Part shown: positions 1-5,612 of the stretch, one piece after another
Layout: each line of letters starts with the position of its first letter
Numbering within the stretch: the first letter of the stretch is position 1
Assembly (NCBI GenBank): GCA_945871455.1
Contig: CAMBXJ010000286.1
Span: 1-5,970 of the forward strand
Direction of reading: 5' to 3'
Length of the DNA stretch: 5,970 nucleotides
Source of the DNA: Asaia bogorensis
GTDB taxonomy: Bacteria > Pseudomonadota > Alphaproteobacteria > Acetobacterales > Acetobacteraceae
Notes under the pieces: model-generated
Told to the model about the DNA's origin: nothing
Databases searched by the model: none
The model's input: the letters and a program-made list of their open reading frames with translations, nothing else
Made by a program: the position numbers and the translations under genes

Positions 1-184
1 ATTCCTGCCCAAACCCTTCGGAAACCCAGCTATCGTCCTGCTGCCTGCCGGTCGCGAGGGTGTCCAGAAATGGTTCTGCCGATGGCCGTCAAAGAAGCTT
101 GTGTTTTCAATGAGATAAGACGCGACTTCAGCCGTCCGGAAAGGTAAGCCTTCTCGGACAGCCTCCAATTCGGTGCTGCTCTGG
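1..184. other. Left-edge stretch without a supported gene
   Basis: No reading frame here has a recognisable protein family or a convincing start. A minus-strand frame is open from about position 195 to the left edge (roughly 65 codons; it contains residues like TELEAVREGLPFR and NHFWTPSRPAG), but I do not recognise it and that length can occur by chance. It would begin right at repeat S1, so it could be the tail of an interrupted gene. Together with 210-344, which also shows nothing convincing, this is the non-coding flank of the origin. Confidence 0.4.
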
Positions 185-209
185 CTTGTGACCACTTTTT
201 ACACGTATC
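185..209 (+). repeat. S1: first copy of the recombination-site-like core repeat
   Basis: A 24-bp core containing GTGACCACTTTTTACACG is identical to sequences at 3328-3351 (same strand) and 5374-5397 (opposite strand). The next base, C at 209, also matches the third copy. Beyond that S1 diverges, although its right side keeps a loose resemblance to the other copies (a CCGAACCTACCCCTT stretch against CATCCGACCCTTT). Three exact 24-bp copies in under 6 kb cannot be chance. The function is not known to me; the pattern of conserved core and variable flanks suits a site-specific recombination site or an element terminus. Confidence 0.85.
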
Positions 210-344
210 CCGAACCTACCCCTTGTCCTGCTATTCGGTGAGCGGGAGCGAACCACAACGCTTCCGCCTCTTGGCTGGGTGATGTGAGGCATCGACAGTG
301 ACACCGCTCCTCTTTCCAAACAGCCTTCTTGATACGATGTCGAC

Positions 345-353
345 TTATCAACA
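345..353 (+). promoter_or_regulatory. Probable DnaA box (8/9 match)
   Basis: TTATCAACA differs from the consensus TTATCCACA at one position. It lies just upstream of the AT-rich 12-mers, facing the perfect box at 395-403 on the other strand, so the melting region sits between two DnaA boxes. Confidence 0.5.
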
Positions 354-360
354 GCGCCTA

Positions 361-396
361 TGTGTTAATTCTTGTGTTAAATCTAGTGTTAAACTG
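361..396 (+). repeat. Three AT-rich 12-mer direct repeats (probable DNA unwinding element)
   Basis: TGTGTTAA, TGTGTTAA and AGTGTTAA begin at 361, 373 and 385, exactly 12 bp apart. The units read TGTGTTAATTCT, TGTGTTAAATCT and AGTGTTAAACTG. Tandem AT-rich 12- or 13-mers next to a DnaA box are the typical duplex-opening element of iteron plasmids. Confidence 0.8.
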
Positions 397-403
397 TGGA
401 TAA
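395..403 (-). promoter_or_regulatory. DnaA box (perfect consensus)
   Basis: TGTGGATAA on the plus strand reads TTATCCACA on the minus strand, the high-affinity DnaA box. It directly follows the AT-rich 12-mers and precedes the iterons, as expected if host DnaA assists opening. Confidence 0.85.
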
Positions 404-451
404 CCTATAGTAAGTCTCTGGATTCAATATGCGATTCTGAGGGGTCGGTGG

Positions 452-566
452 GTGAAATGACGAAAGACGGTGTGTGAAATGACGAAGAACGGTGTGTGAA
501 ATGACGAAAGGCATTGACTGGGTGGGTGAAATGACGAAACTGGCCCTATGGTGGGTGAAATGACGA
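452..566 (+). repeat. Five Rep-binding iterons
   Basis: The 12-bp core GTGAAATGACGA occurs at 452-463, 474-485, 496-507, 526-537 and 555-566, usually preceded by GG or GGTGT. Start-to-start spacings are 22, 22, 30 and 29 bp, so the first three form a regular block and the last two are spaced about one helical turn further. The fifth copy lies within the first codons of the rep gene. Such repeats upstream of an RPA-type initiator gene are expected to bind the initiator, driving replication and, through the start-codon copy, repressing the gene. Confidence 0.9.
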
Positions 567-1642
567 TTCTAGCGGTCCAGGAAGAGGAGGCTGAAAGCAG
601 CCGTTCCCCCCTGTTGCCGCACCGTCACCCCACCCTTGATCTGTTTGTCTGTGACATCTTCGACGCCGTTCCCAAGGGCGATATGGCGTCGATGGAGCAT
701 CCGATTTTTTCGCTCTCAACCAAGCCTGACCTGCGTATCCGGCGCTATGAGCATGGGACGCACTATGTAGAGGTGACGCCCTCGGTGAAGGGGCTGGCGA
801 CGGTGCATGACCGGGATGTGCTGATCTATTGCATCAGCCAGAACATCGCCGCCTTGAATCTGGGTCAGCCGGTGTCGCGCACGGTGAGGCTGAAGGCGTT
901 CGACCTGCTGACGGCGACCAACCGCGCGACCAGCGGCGAAGGCTATGAGGGGCTGAAAGCAGCGCTGGAACGGCTGGGTGGCACGCGGATCAGCACCAAT
1001 ATCGTCACCGGCGGTGAGGAGGTGTTTGAGACGTTCGGACTGATCGAGCGGGCGAAGATTGTCCGGCAGACGCGTGACGGGCGGATGCAGGAAGTGGAAA
1101 TCCGGCTGTCGGATTGGGTTTTCAATGCCATTCAGGCGAAGGAGGTGCTGACGCTGCACCGTGATTATTTCCGCCTGCGCAAGCCGCTGGAACGGCGGAT
1201 GTATGAGCTGGCGCGAAAGCATTGCGGCCAGCAGGATAGCTGGTCGATCTCGCTGGAGCTGTTGCAGAAGAAATGCGGCTCTAACTCAACGTCCAAGGAA
1301 TTCCGGCGGCTGGTCAAGACGATCGTCAAACAGGATGAAGCGCACGGTCATTTCCCGGATTATTCCGTGGTGATGGGCGACGATGATGTGCGTTTCACCA
1401 ACCGTCGCGCCGCGAAGGCCAAGCCGAAGCGGCAGAATGGCGATGAGTTCGCGGCCTCCCCGCATCTAAGCCCGGAAACCTATGAGAAGGCCCGCGCCGC
1501 CGCCCGCGGCTATGACATTCACGGGCTGTTTCATGAATGGGTGGGCTGGTGGCGTGACAGTGGCAGCCCGGAGTTGAAAAGCCCGGATGCGGCGTTCATC
1601 AGTTTTTGCCGGAAGCGGCATGAACGCGCGCCGATCGGCTAG
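548..1642 (+). CDS. repA: Plasmid replication initiator protein (RPA / RepA family)
   Basis: This is the initiator of the plasmid, binding the iterons just upstream. The first ~27 residues are low in conservation. Residues ~28-60 carry the hallmark start of the family (DLFVCDIFDA, then DMASMEHPIFSLSTKP), followed by a winged-helix DNA-binding core to about residue 287, including TVHDRDVLIYCISQ and FRLRKPLERRMYELARKHCG. After a basic linker (RRAAKAKPKR, 287-296), a tryptophan-rich C-terminal tail (~306-353, with WVGWW) resembles the extra domain on many alphaproteobacterial plasmid Rep proteins. Neither ATG 548 nor in-frame ATG 560 has a good ribosome-binding site, and both lie at iteron 5, so 548 is provisional; the family alignment does not need the first 25 residues. 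The last four bases overlap the end of the convergent partition gene. The coding region appears intact. Confidence 0.93.
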   Translation: MVGEMTILAVQEEEAESSRSPLLPHRHPTLDLFVCDIFDAVPKGDMASMEHPIFSLSTKPDLRIRRYEHGTHYVEVTPSVKGLATVHDRDVLIYCISQNIAALNLGQPVSRTVRLKAFDLLTATNRATSGEGYEGLKAALERLGGTRISTNIVTGGEEVFETFGLIERAKIVRQTRDGRMQEVEIRLSDWVFNAIQAKEVLTLHRDYFRLRKPLERRMYELARKHCGQQDSWSISLELLQKKCGSNSTSKEFRRLVKTIVKQDEAHGHFPDYSVVMGDDDVRFTNRRAAKAKPKRQNGDEFAASPHLSPETYEKARAAARGYDIHGLFHEWVGWWRDSGSPELKSPDAAFISFCRKRHERAPIG

Positions 1643-1956
1643 GATGCCTCGGTGTCGGGTAAGCCCTTCGCGCGACGATAGAGCGCCCATGCTTCCTCGA
1701 TCAGAACTCCTTGCGTTTTGCCGGTGCGGCGCTGCTCGTTCGCAATCTCCTCGGCGATATGGGGTAGCACCTTGGCATGAACCTGGCCGGTTCTCGGGCT
1801 GGGCTTACGCCCGCGCTGCTTTTTCGGCTCGCGATCGACGAAACCATGCTTCTCCCCGGCATGGTCGGCCTTCTCTACTGCTTGCGGGGAACTGTCTTTG
1901 GCGCGGCTTTTCAGATCACCGACATCGATACGAAACGGTGCGTTTTCCTGGCTCAT
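1639..1956 (-). CDS. Small partition protein, probable ribbon-helix-helix centromere-binding partner of ParA
   Basis: The product is 105 residues, highly charged, and follows parA in one operon. Its ATG overlaps the parA stop as ATGA (1953-1956), and a good ribosome-binding site (GGAGG on the minus strand, 1964-1968) lies 7 bases before the start, so translation is probably coupled. Residues 1-50 look flexible and end in a basic RGRK patch. Residues ~56-96 fit a ribbon-helix-helix fold: a short strand (GQVHAKV), a first helix (LPHIAEEIANEQRR), a turn (TGKT) and a second helix (GVLIEEAWALYRRAKG). This resembles ParG-like adaptors, which bind centromere repeats through the fold and stimulate ParA through the flexible N-terminus. 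The fold is inferred from the pattern and the role from the operon. It is not a classical ParB with a helix-turn-helix and CTPase domain. Confidence 0.8.
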   Translation of the reverse strand: MSQENAPFRIDVGDLKSRAKDSSPQAVEKADHAGEKHGFVDREPKKQRGRKPSPRTGQVHAKVLPHIAEEIANEQRRTGKTQGVLIEEAWALYRRAKGLPDTEAS

Positions 1957-2615
1957 TGGGACGCCTCCACCAGGCGCTTATAGACCTGCCGCGCGAAGGC
2001 GGCGGCGTTTTCGGTCGCGCCATCCATGCGGCCTTGTGCGGGAATCGTGCGCAAATCTCCCCCGAATTCAAACAATGCGGAGAAGGCCGCCCGCTCCATG
2101 AGCGGCGGTTCGACGACATCGACCCCCTGCCCTCTCAACGATGCCTCAATGGCGGTGTGCTGCTTGGATTTGATCGCCCGCGTCATGGTGAACACCACGG
2201 CATGGCGGATGGCGCGGCCAAGCGCCTCCTCCTCCTCCGCGATCAGGGCCAGCGCGCGCACGCCGATCGTCGCGTCGAGGGTGGTGGCACGCATGGGGGT
2301 CAGCACCAAGTCGGCCTGAGAAATAGCGCGCGATACCAGGCGCGAGGCAACGCCTTCCAGATCGACGATCACGACGCGGCCGTCCGCATCCTGCTGCTTG
2401 ATCGTGCGCACAATCTCGCCCTCGCTCACGTCGGACAGCATCGCCATCCGGGGCGGCAGGGCTGCCCGGCTCGCCCATAAGGTGATCGACCGGTTGGGGT
2501 CACAGTCGAGCAAGGTGACATCCGCACCGGCATGAGCCAGCTCGGTGCCGAGCAGGACGGCGGTCGTGGATTTGCCCGACCCTCCTTTGGGCGATGCGAT
2601 GGTGATGACAGGCAT
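1953..2615 (-). CDS. parA: ParA-family plasmid partition ATPase (VirC1-like)
   Basis: This ATPase would move plasmid copies apart by binding the nucleoid in its ATP form. From ATG 2615 it is 220 residues, the size of short ParA proteins without an N-terminal helix-turn-helix. The deviant Walker A motif is SPKGGSGKST (residues 8-17, with signature lysines 10 and 15), the A' motif is VTLLDCDPN (33-41), and the Walker B region is VVIVDLEG (81-88, Asp85). The DLEG in place of the usual D-x-PG, and the ADLVLTPMRATTLDA stretch after it, resemble VirC1-type ParAs. The frame extends to 2669, but 2615 is preferred: the conserved start MPVITIASPKGG matches the family, GGAAA lies 4-5 bases upstream, and the extension would run into the repeat array. 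Its operator is probably that array. Confidence 0.93.
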   Translation of the reverse strand: MPVITIASPKGGSGKSTTAVLLGTELAHAGADVTLLDCDPNRSITLWASRAALPPRMAMLSDVSEGEIVRTIKQQDADGRVVIVDLEGVASRLVSRAISQADLVLTPMRATTLDATIGVRALALIAEEEEALGRAIRHAVVFTMTRAIKSKQHTAIEASLRGQGVDVVEPPLMERAAFSALFEFGGDLRTIPAQGRMDGATENAAAFARQVYKRLVEASQ

Positions 2616-2633
2616 AGTGTTTCCGATTGTTTT

Positions 2634-2718
2634 AATTACCCGATTTTCGAAATAACCGGATTTTTCCAATTATCCAATAAAATTTTTTATCGGGTATTTA
2701 TAATTACCGGATATATGG
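2634..2718 (-). promoter_or_regulatory. 17-bp-period repeat array upstream of parA: probable centromere and operator
   Basis: An AT-rich island contains the 11-bp motif AATTACCGGAT and variants starting at 2634 (AATTACCCGAT), 2651 (AATAACCGGAT), 2668 (AATTATCCAAT) and 2702 (AATTACCGGAT). All fall on a 17-bp grid. The missing grid position, 2685, carries a weaker match that also contains an inverted copy (ATCGGGTATTT, 2689-2699). The array ends 18 bases before the parA ATG, so a protein bound here would cover the promoter. A possible -10 element on the minus strand (GATAAT, 2669-2674) lies within repeat 3. In partition systems with a ribbon-helix-helix partner, such arrays serve as both centromere and operator. 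Confidence 0.75.
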
Positions 2719-2726
2719 TGGCATCC

Positions 2727-2873
2727 CGGGGTTCCGGTAGCAACGGACCCAAAAGTGCGACTGGGCACAACAGCACCGCGTGTCACGTTCAGATTCCCGC
2801 AGAAAACCTACGCTTCCCGGATTGCTGCAAACGGCTGAATCGCACTTTCGGTTCCGCTGCTACCGGACCCCCG
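2727..2873. repeat. 34-bp imperfect inverted repeat, 79-bp spacer
   Basis: The left arm is 2727-2760 and the right arm 2840-2873. They match at 30 of 34 positions when one is reverse-complemented, sharing CCGGTAGCA and AAAGTGCGA. The spacer is too long for an intrinsic terminator and there is no T-tract. Two facing copies of a protein-binding or nicking site would look like this. Confidence 0.8.
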
Positions 2874-2958
2874 ACACCGACGAACGCCCGCGAAAGTCCG
2901 CGAATGTCAGTTAGGCGGACCTACAGCATCCGCCATTTATGGCGATAAAACCCCTGCA

Positions 2959-2986
2959 TTTGTTGGGTTTCTTCCATACCAACAAA
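2959..2986 (+). repeat. Short hairpin next to C-rich tract
   Basis: TTTGTTGG (2959-2966) and CCAACAAA (2979-2986) form a perfect 8-bp stem around a 12-base loop. No T-run follows on either strand in the right place, so it is not a convincing terminator. Confidence 0.5.
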
Positions 2987-3024
2987 CCCCTACCCCCAAG
3001 CCTACCCCCAACAGTCTCCCAGAA

Positions 3025-3044
3025 GGGGAGGGGAGGGGAGGGGG
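3025..3044 (+). other. G-quadruplex motif
   Basis: Four G-runs of 4, 4, 4 and 5 bases are separated by single A residues, the strongest kind of G-quadruplex signature. Just upstream (2987-3010) are runs CCCC, CCCCC, CC and CCCCC, so the opposite strand is G-rich too. This is visible directly; whether it folds in the cell is not known. Confidence 0.8.
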
Positions 3045-3132
3045 AGCCTCGGCCGGGCATGGGTCCAGAACCGGACGGGCGTTCAGTGTTGGGCAAGATC
3101 GCGGATGCTTGTCCTCGGCCCCAGCTTGCCCA

Positions 3133-3208
3133 GCCAGGGCAGCCCAGGACGGCACGAGGGCGCCTGACAACGAACGGCGGGCAACCATGTGGTCCTCGTA
3201 AGGCGCCG
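3133..3208 (+). repeat. Dispersed repeat, copy A
   Basis: This ~75-bp sequence starts GCCAGGGC, continues through CCCAGGACGGCACG, and ends with a 22-bp block (3171-3192, containing GAACGGCGGGCAACCATG) identical to copy B at 5534-5555. A and B are in the same orientation. The segment between the blocks differs by a few bases and small indels, so they are old copies. It lies outside the S2-S3 segment, as copies B and C do. Confidence 0.75.
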
Positions 3209-3326
3209 CTACACCTATGGGATCGCGCAGCCTGCCCCGCGCAAAACTTACTACCCGCACTTTTGCCCCTGTTACTGGAAATCACACCAAGACATTGTTT
3301 TAAAAGGATACTCCTCCTCAAAAGGC

Positions 3327-3367
3327 CCTTGTGACCACTTTTTACACGTATTTTCATCCGACCCTTT
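3327..3367 (+). repeat. S2: left 41-bp arm of the inverted repeat around the fliP'-channel segment
   Basis: It contains the 24-bp core (3328-3351) shared with S1, and matches S3 (5358-5398, opposite strand) at 40 of 41 positions; the only difference is T at 3352. The inner end, CATCCGACCCTTT, is where fliP homology begins. Just outside, the flanks of S2 and S3 (AAAAGGC and CCGTCGG) show no obvious target duplication. Confidence 0.93.
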
Positions 3368-3587
3368 TCTGGTGGGGGAATTGCGCCGAGCGTTCGAGAT
3401 GGGGTTCCTGCTGTTCCTCCCATTCCTGGTGATCGACATTGTCGTGGCCAGCGTGCTCATGAGCCTTGGCATGATGATGCTGCCGCCGAACGCGGTGTCG
3501 TTGCCGTTCAAGCTGATCTTCTTCGTGCTGGTCGATGGCTGGCGGCTGGTCTCGGGCAGCCTGGTGCAGAGCTTCGCGACCGGTTGA
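3366..3587 (+). pseudogene. fliP: fliP C-terminal fragment (flagellar type III export gate protein), 5' end missing
   Basis: FliP is a membrane component of the flagellar export gate, paralogous to SctR of type III secretion, and is normally about 245 residues. Here only the last ~73 residues remain. The conserved C-terminal block is clear: [19 protein letters not shown], then [20 protein letters not shown], then [18 protein letters not shown], ending FATG before TGA 3585-3587. Family homology starts at about F at 3366, the last bases of S2. Upstream the frame stays open through S2 but is unrelated sequence. The fragment lacks the first ~170 residues, including the N-terminal membrane segments, and cannot function. 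It marks the segment as a piece of a flagellar locus cut at S2. Confidence 0.92.
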
Positions 3588-3664
3588 CGGCATTGAGGCG
3601 GCGCGGCGCACTCCGTATAACGTCGCCGAATCGGAAACGGATCCCGGTCATCAGGACATCATCA

Positions 3665-5371
3665 ATGCCGCGCCTCGTTGTCTTCTTACTTATCGCGGCC
3701 TGGATGGCCGTGTCCGGCGCGCCCACGCGCGCGGCCGGCCCTGCGGGTCATGATGCATCCGCGCATGAGCCGTTCCTGCTGTCGATGCCCGACCTGTCCA
3801 GCCCCCGCGCCACGCTGAACGCCCTGTTGACCAACGCCGAACACGCGCGCCACGACTTTGAAACGCTCGGCCCCACCTTGAACCCTCGGCCGGCGCTGCT
3901 GCGCATGATGGACACGATCGATACGGACGGCGTCGTCAGCGCGCATCGCATCCTGGCCGTGGCGCTGGCCGCGACCCGATTGGCCGCGGTGCTGGTGCAT
4001 GCCGCCGAAGACCGCCTTGCCGATGCCCCGGATGCGGCGGAGGTTCAGGCGCGCGGAATCGAATCCTGGCGTTTGCCGGGCACGCCGATCGTCATCGCGC
4101 GGGTCAAATCCGGGCCGCATGCCGGGAAGTTCCAGTTCACGCCCGAAACCATGGAGATCGCCGACCAGCTTTACACGGCCGCCAGGCAGGTACCGGGCAG
4201 CAAGAGTGACCTGTTCCGAATCATCGACGAATGGAGCTACGCGCCCGGTCCGCTGATCCCGCGTTCTCTGATCGCCGCCCTGCCGGCCCCGCTGCGCGCG
4301 CCGGTCGCGGGGCAGGCGGTATGGCAGTGGATCGGATTTGCGATCCTGTTGACGATTGCCGGGTTTCTGTTTGTCCGCATCCTGCGCTGGGGCTTGCGCC
4401 ATGACGCGGAGGAAACCCGGCCACTGCGCCGCTATGGGCATATCGTCGCCGCCTTATCCCTGATAGCTATCAACGCGGGGACGCTGCTCCTGGCGTTTTT
4501 GGCCCTCAAGCTCTGGGGCGACGTGATGATGGCGCTGATCCTGGTCCTTCGGCTGGCGGTCTATGTCGGCATCACCTGGCTGGTCATCGCGGTCATCCAA
4601 CGTGTCGCGAGCGCGATCGTGATCATCCGCGGCCTGCGCGGGACCAGCATCGACAGCTATCTGATCCGCGTGGTCAGCGCGTTGCTGTGCATCGCCGTCG
4701 GCCTGTGTTCGGCGCTCTTTATGGCGGATTTCATCGGCATACCGGTGGGTCCGTTGCTCGCCGGCCTTGGCATCGGCGGCTTCGCCATCGCGCTCGCGGT
4801 GCGGTCCACGCTGGAGAATGTGATCGGCGGCCTGACCCTGTTCGCCGACCGGCCCGCGCGGGTGGGGGAATTCTGCCGTGTTGGCGCCGAATCCGGGACG
4901 GTGGAGGAGATCGGCCTGCGCACCACCAAGCTGCGCCGGCTGGACGACACGCTGGTCACGATCCCGAACGCCGAGATGGCGCAAATCCGCATCGAAAACG
5001 TCACCCGCCGCCGCAAATCCCTGTTCAACCCACGGCTCGGCCTTCGCTACGAGACGACGGGCGCGCAGATCAAGGTCATCCAGGACGCGATCCTGGCCAT
5101 GCTGGCCGACCATCCGAAGGTCGTGACCGAGGGCGCGCGGGTGCGCTTCACCAGCTTCGGCGACTACACGCTCAATCTGGATGTTTTCGCCTATGTGGAG
5201 GAGAGCCGGCTGCCCGACTTCCTCCAAGTGCAGGAGGAATTGAACCTGCGGGTCATGGAGATCGTGCTGTCCGCCGGCGCGACCTTCGCCTTCCCGTCCC
5301 AGACAAACTACCTGGCGCGTGACAGCCTGCCGGCCGAACCCGCGGCTGCCAGCGGGCAAAGGGTCGGATGA
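3665..5371 (+). CDS. MscS-family mechanosensitive ion channel with periplasmic N-terminal domain
   Basis: This inner-membrane channel would open under membrane tension to release solutes in hypo-osmotic shock. From ATG 3665 it is 568 residues. Residues 1-23 form a signal peptide (MPRLVVFLLIAAWMAVSGAP, then TRA), followed by a ~195-residue soluble region, probably periplasmic. Hydrophobic segments fall near 219-241, 258-284, 285-312 and 333-359. The MscS pore helix is at ~360-386 (LLAGLGIGGFAIALAVRS, then ENVIGGLTLFADRP), followed by the beta domain (EEIGLRTTKLRRLDDTLVTI, then PNAEM) and the alpha-beta C-terminal domain to ~553. The frame extends to TTG 3584, but 3665 is chosen for the signal peptide and an AGGA 8 bases upstream. 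The gene follows fliP' by 77 bases. Its last codons and TGA lie inside S3, so the natural C-terminus may have been replaced by a few residues; all conserved parts are present. Confidence 0.92.
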   Translation: MPRLVVFLLIAAWMAVSGAPTRAAGPAGHDASAHEPFLLSMPDLSSPRATLNALLTNAEHARHDFETLGPTLNPRPALLRMMDTIDTDGVVSAHRILAVALAATRLAAVLVHAAEDRLADAPDAAEVQARGIESWRLPGTPIVIARVKSGPHAGKFQFTPETMEIADQLYTAARQVPGSKSDLFRIIDEWSYAPGPLIPRSLIAALPAPLRAPVAGQAVWQWIGFAILLTIAGFLFVRILRWGLRHDAEETRPLRRYGHIVAALSLIAINAGTLLLAFLALKLWGDVMMALILVLRLAVYVGITWLVIAVIQRVASAIVIIRGLRGTSIDSYLIRVVSALLCIAVGLCSALFMADFIGIPVGPLLAGLGIGGFAIALAVRSTLENVIGGLTLFADRPARVGEFCRVGAESGTVEEIGLRTTKLRRLDDTLVTIPNAEMAQIRIENVTRRRKSLFNPRLGLRYETTGAQIKVIQDAILAMLADHPKVVTEGARVRFTSFGDYTLNLDVFAYVEESRLPDFLQVQEELNLRVMEIVLSAGATFAFPSQTNYLARDSLPAEPAAASGQRVG

Positions 5372-5398
5372 AGATACGTGTAAAAAGTGGTCACAAGG
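5358..5398 (-). repeat. S3: right 41-bp arm of the inverted repeat
   Basis: On the minus strand this matches S2 at 40 of 41 positions and contains the 24-bp core at 5374-5397. It overlaps the last codons and stop of the channel gene. Read outward, S2 and S3 encode the same short peptide ([10 protein letters not shown]), a by-product of the DNA repeat rather than a gene. Confidence 0.93.
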
Positions 5399-5440
5399 CC
5401 GTCGGCTGGGTGGCGCGGGCACGTTTGGTGATTTCGCCAG

Positions 5441-5479
5441 CCAGGACGGCACGAAGATGGTTCCGGGCATCCATGGTCC
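5441..5479 (+). repeat. Dispersed repeat, diverged copy C
   Basis: A shorter relative of copies A and B: CCAGGACGGCACG, then a variable part, then CATCCATGGTCCTC, which resembles CAACCATGTGGTCCTC in copy A. It lies 60 bp before copy B in the same orientation. Confidence 0.45.
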
Positions 5480-5498
5480 TCAACTCCCTCTCCGGCAC

Positions 5499-5571
5499 GC
5501 CAGGGCGGCCCCCAGGACGGCACGGGATGCCTGCGAACGGCGGGCAACCATGTGGCCATGGTAAGGCGCAG
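5499..5571 (+). repeat. Dispersed repeat, copy B
   Basis: It matches copy A (3133-3208) from GCCAGGGC through TAAGGCGC, with a perfect 22-bp block at 5534-5555. It ends about 40 bp before the start of the Sel1 gene. Read on the minus strand, copies A and B both give a short frame beginning MVARRS, with no supported gene behind it. Confidence 0.75.
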
Positions 5572-5612
5572 CGGTTACCTGCTAGCGTCCGGCAGCCGTT
5601 GAGGAGCCGCCG

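Larger units (their letters stand above)
345..566 (+). other. Plasmid replication origin (oriV), iteron type
   Basis: The region has all the usual parts of an iteron-controlled origin in order: a near-consensus DnaA box (345-353), three AT-rich 12-mers (361-396), a perfect DnaA box on the other strand (395-403), a 48-bp gap and five iterons (452-566) running into the initiator gene. DnaA and the Rep protein encoded just downstream would bind here and melt the AT-rich 12-mers. The assignment rests on motif content and position and is a strong inference. Confidence 0.88.
2720..3326. other. 607-bp non-coding but highly structured region
   Basis: No gene is supported here on either strand: the frames across it match no family I know and lack plausible starts. 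It holds the 34-bp inverted repeat (2727-2873), several short hairpins (2896-2901 with 2915-2920; 2931-2944; 2959-2966 with 2979-2986), C-rich then G-rich tracts, and one copy of the dispersed repeat. In a plasmid, such a region may hold a transfer, single-strand or termination site, but no relaxase gene is present in the window to support this. Confidence 0.6.

Noticed and set aside
1587..2480. Plus-strand 297-codon frame opposite the partition genes
   Set aside because: It overlaps both well-supported minus-strand genes, has no ribosome-binding site, and its translation is arginine-, histidine- and glycine-rich shadow sequence.
2931..2944. CGCCATTTATGGCG palindrome as a transcription terminator
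   Set aside because: The stem is short with a 2-base loop, and no T-run follows on either strand.
3189..3587. A 132-codon open frame starting at ATG 3189 and ending with the fliP sequence, as one intact gene
   Set aside because: Only the part after about 3366 resembles FliP. The upstream part reads through copy A and S2, which are non-coding repeats, so the frame is a chance fusion and not a gene with its own start.
5368..5397. Conserved peptide [10 protein letters not shown] encoded outward by S2 and S3 (and partly by S1) as a possible small gene or leader
   Set aside because: The peptide is identical only because the DNA repeat is identical; what follows differs in every copy and has no recognisable domain or good ribosome-binding site.
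3327..5398. S2-S3 as a Tn3-type or other standard transposon
   Set aside because: The arm length is similar to Tn3 ends, but the outer ends do not begin with the usual GGGG, no transposase or resolvase is present, and I see no target duplication.
4454..5470. Long minus-strand open frame (338 codons) opposite the channel gene
   Set aside because: It is a shadow of a GC-rich coding region on the other strand; its translation is low-complexity, rich in D, R, Q and A, and matches no family, while the plus strand encodes a clear MscS channel.
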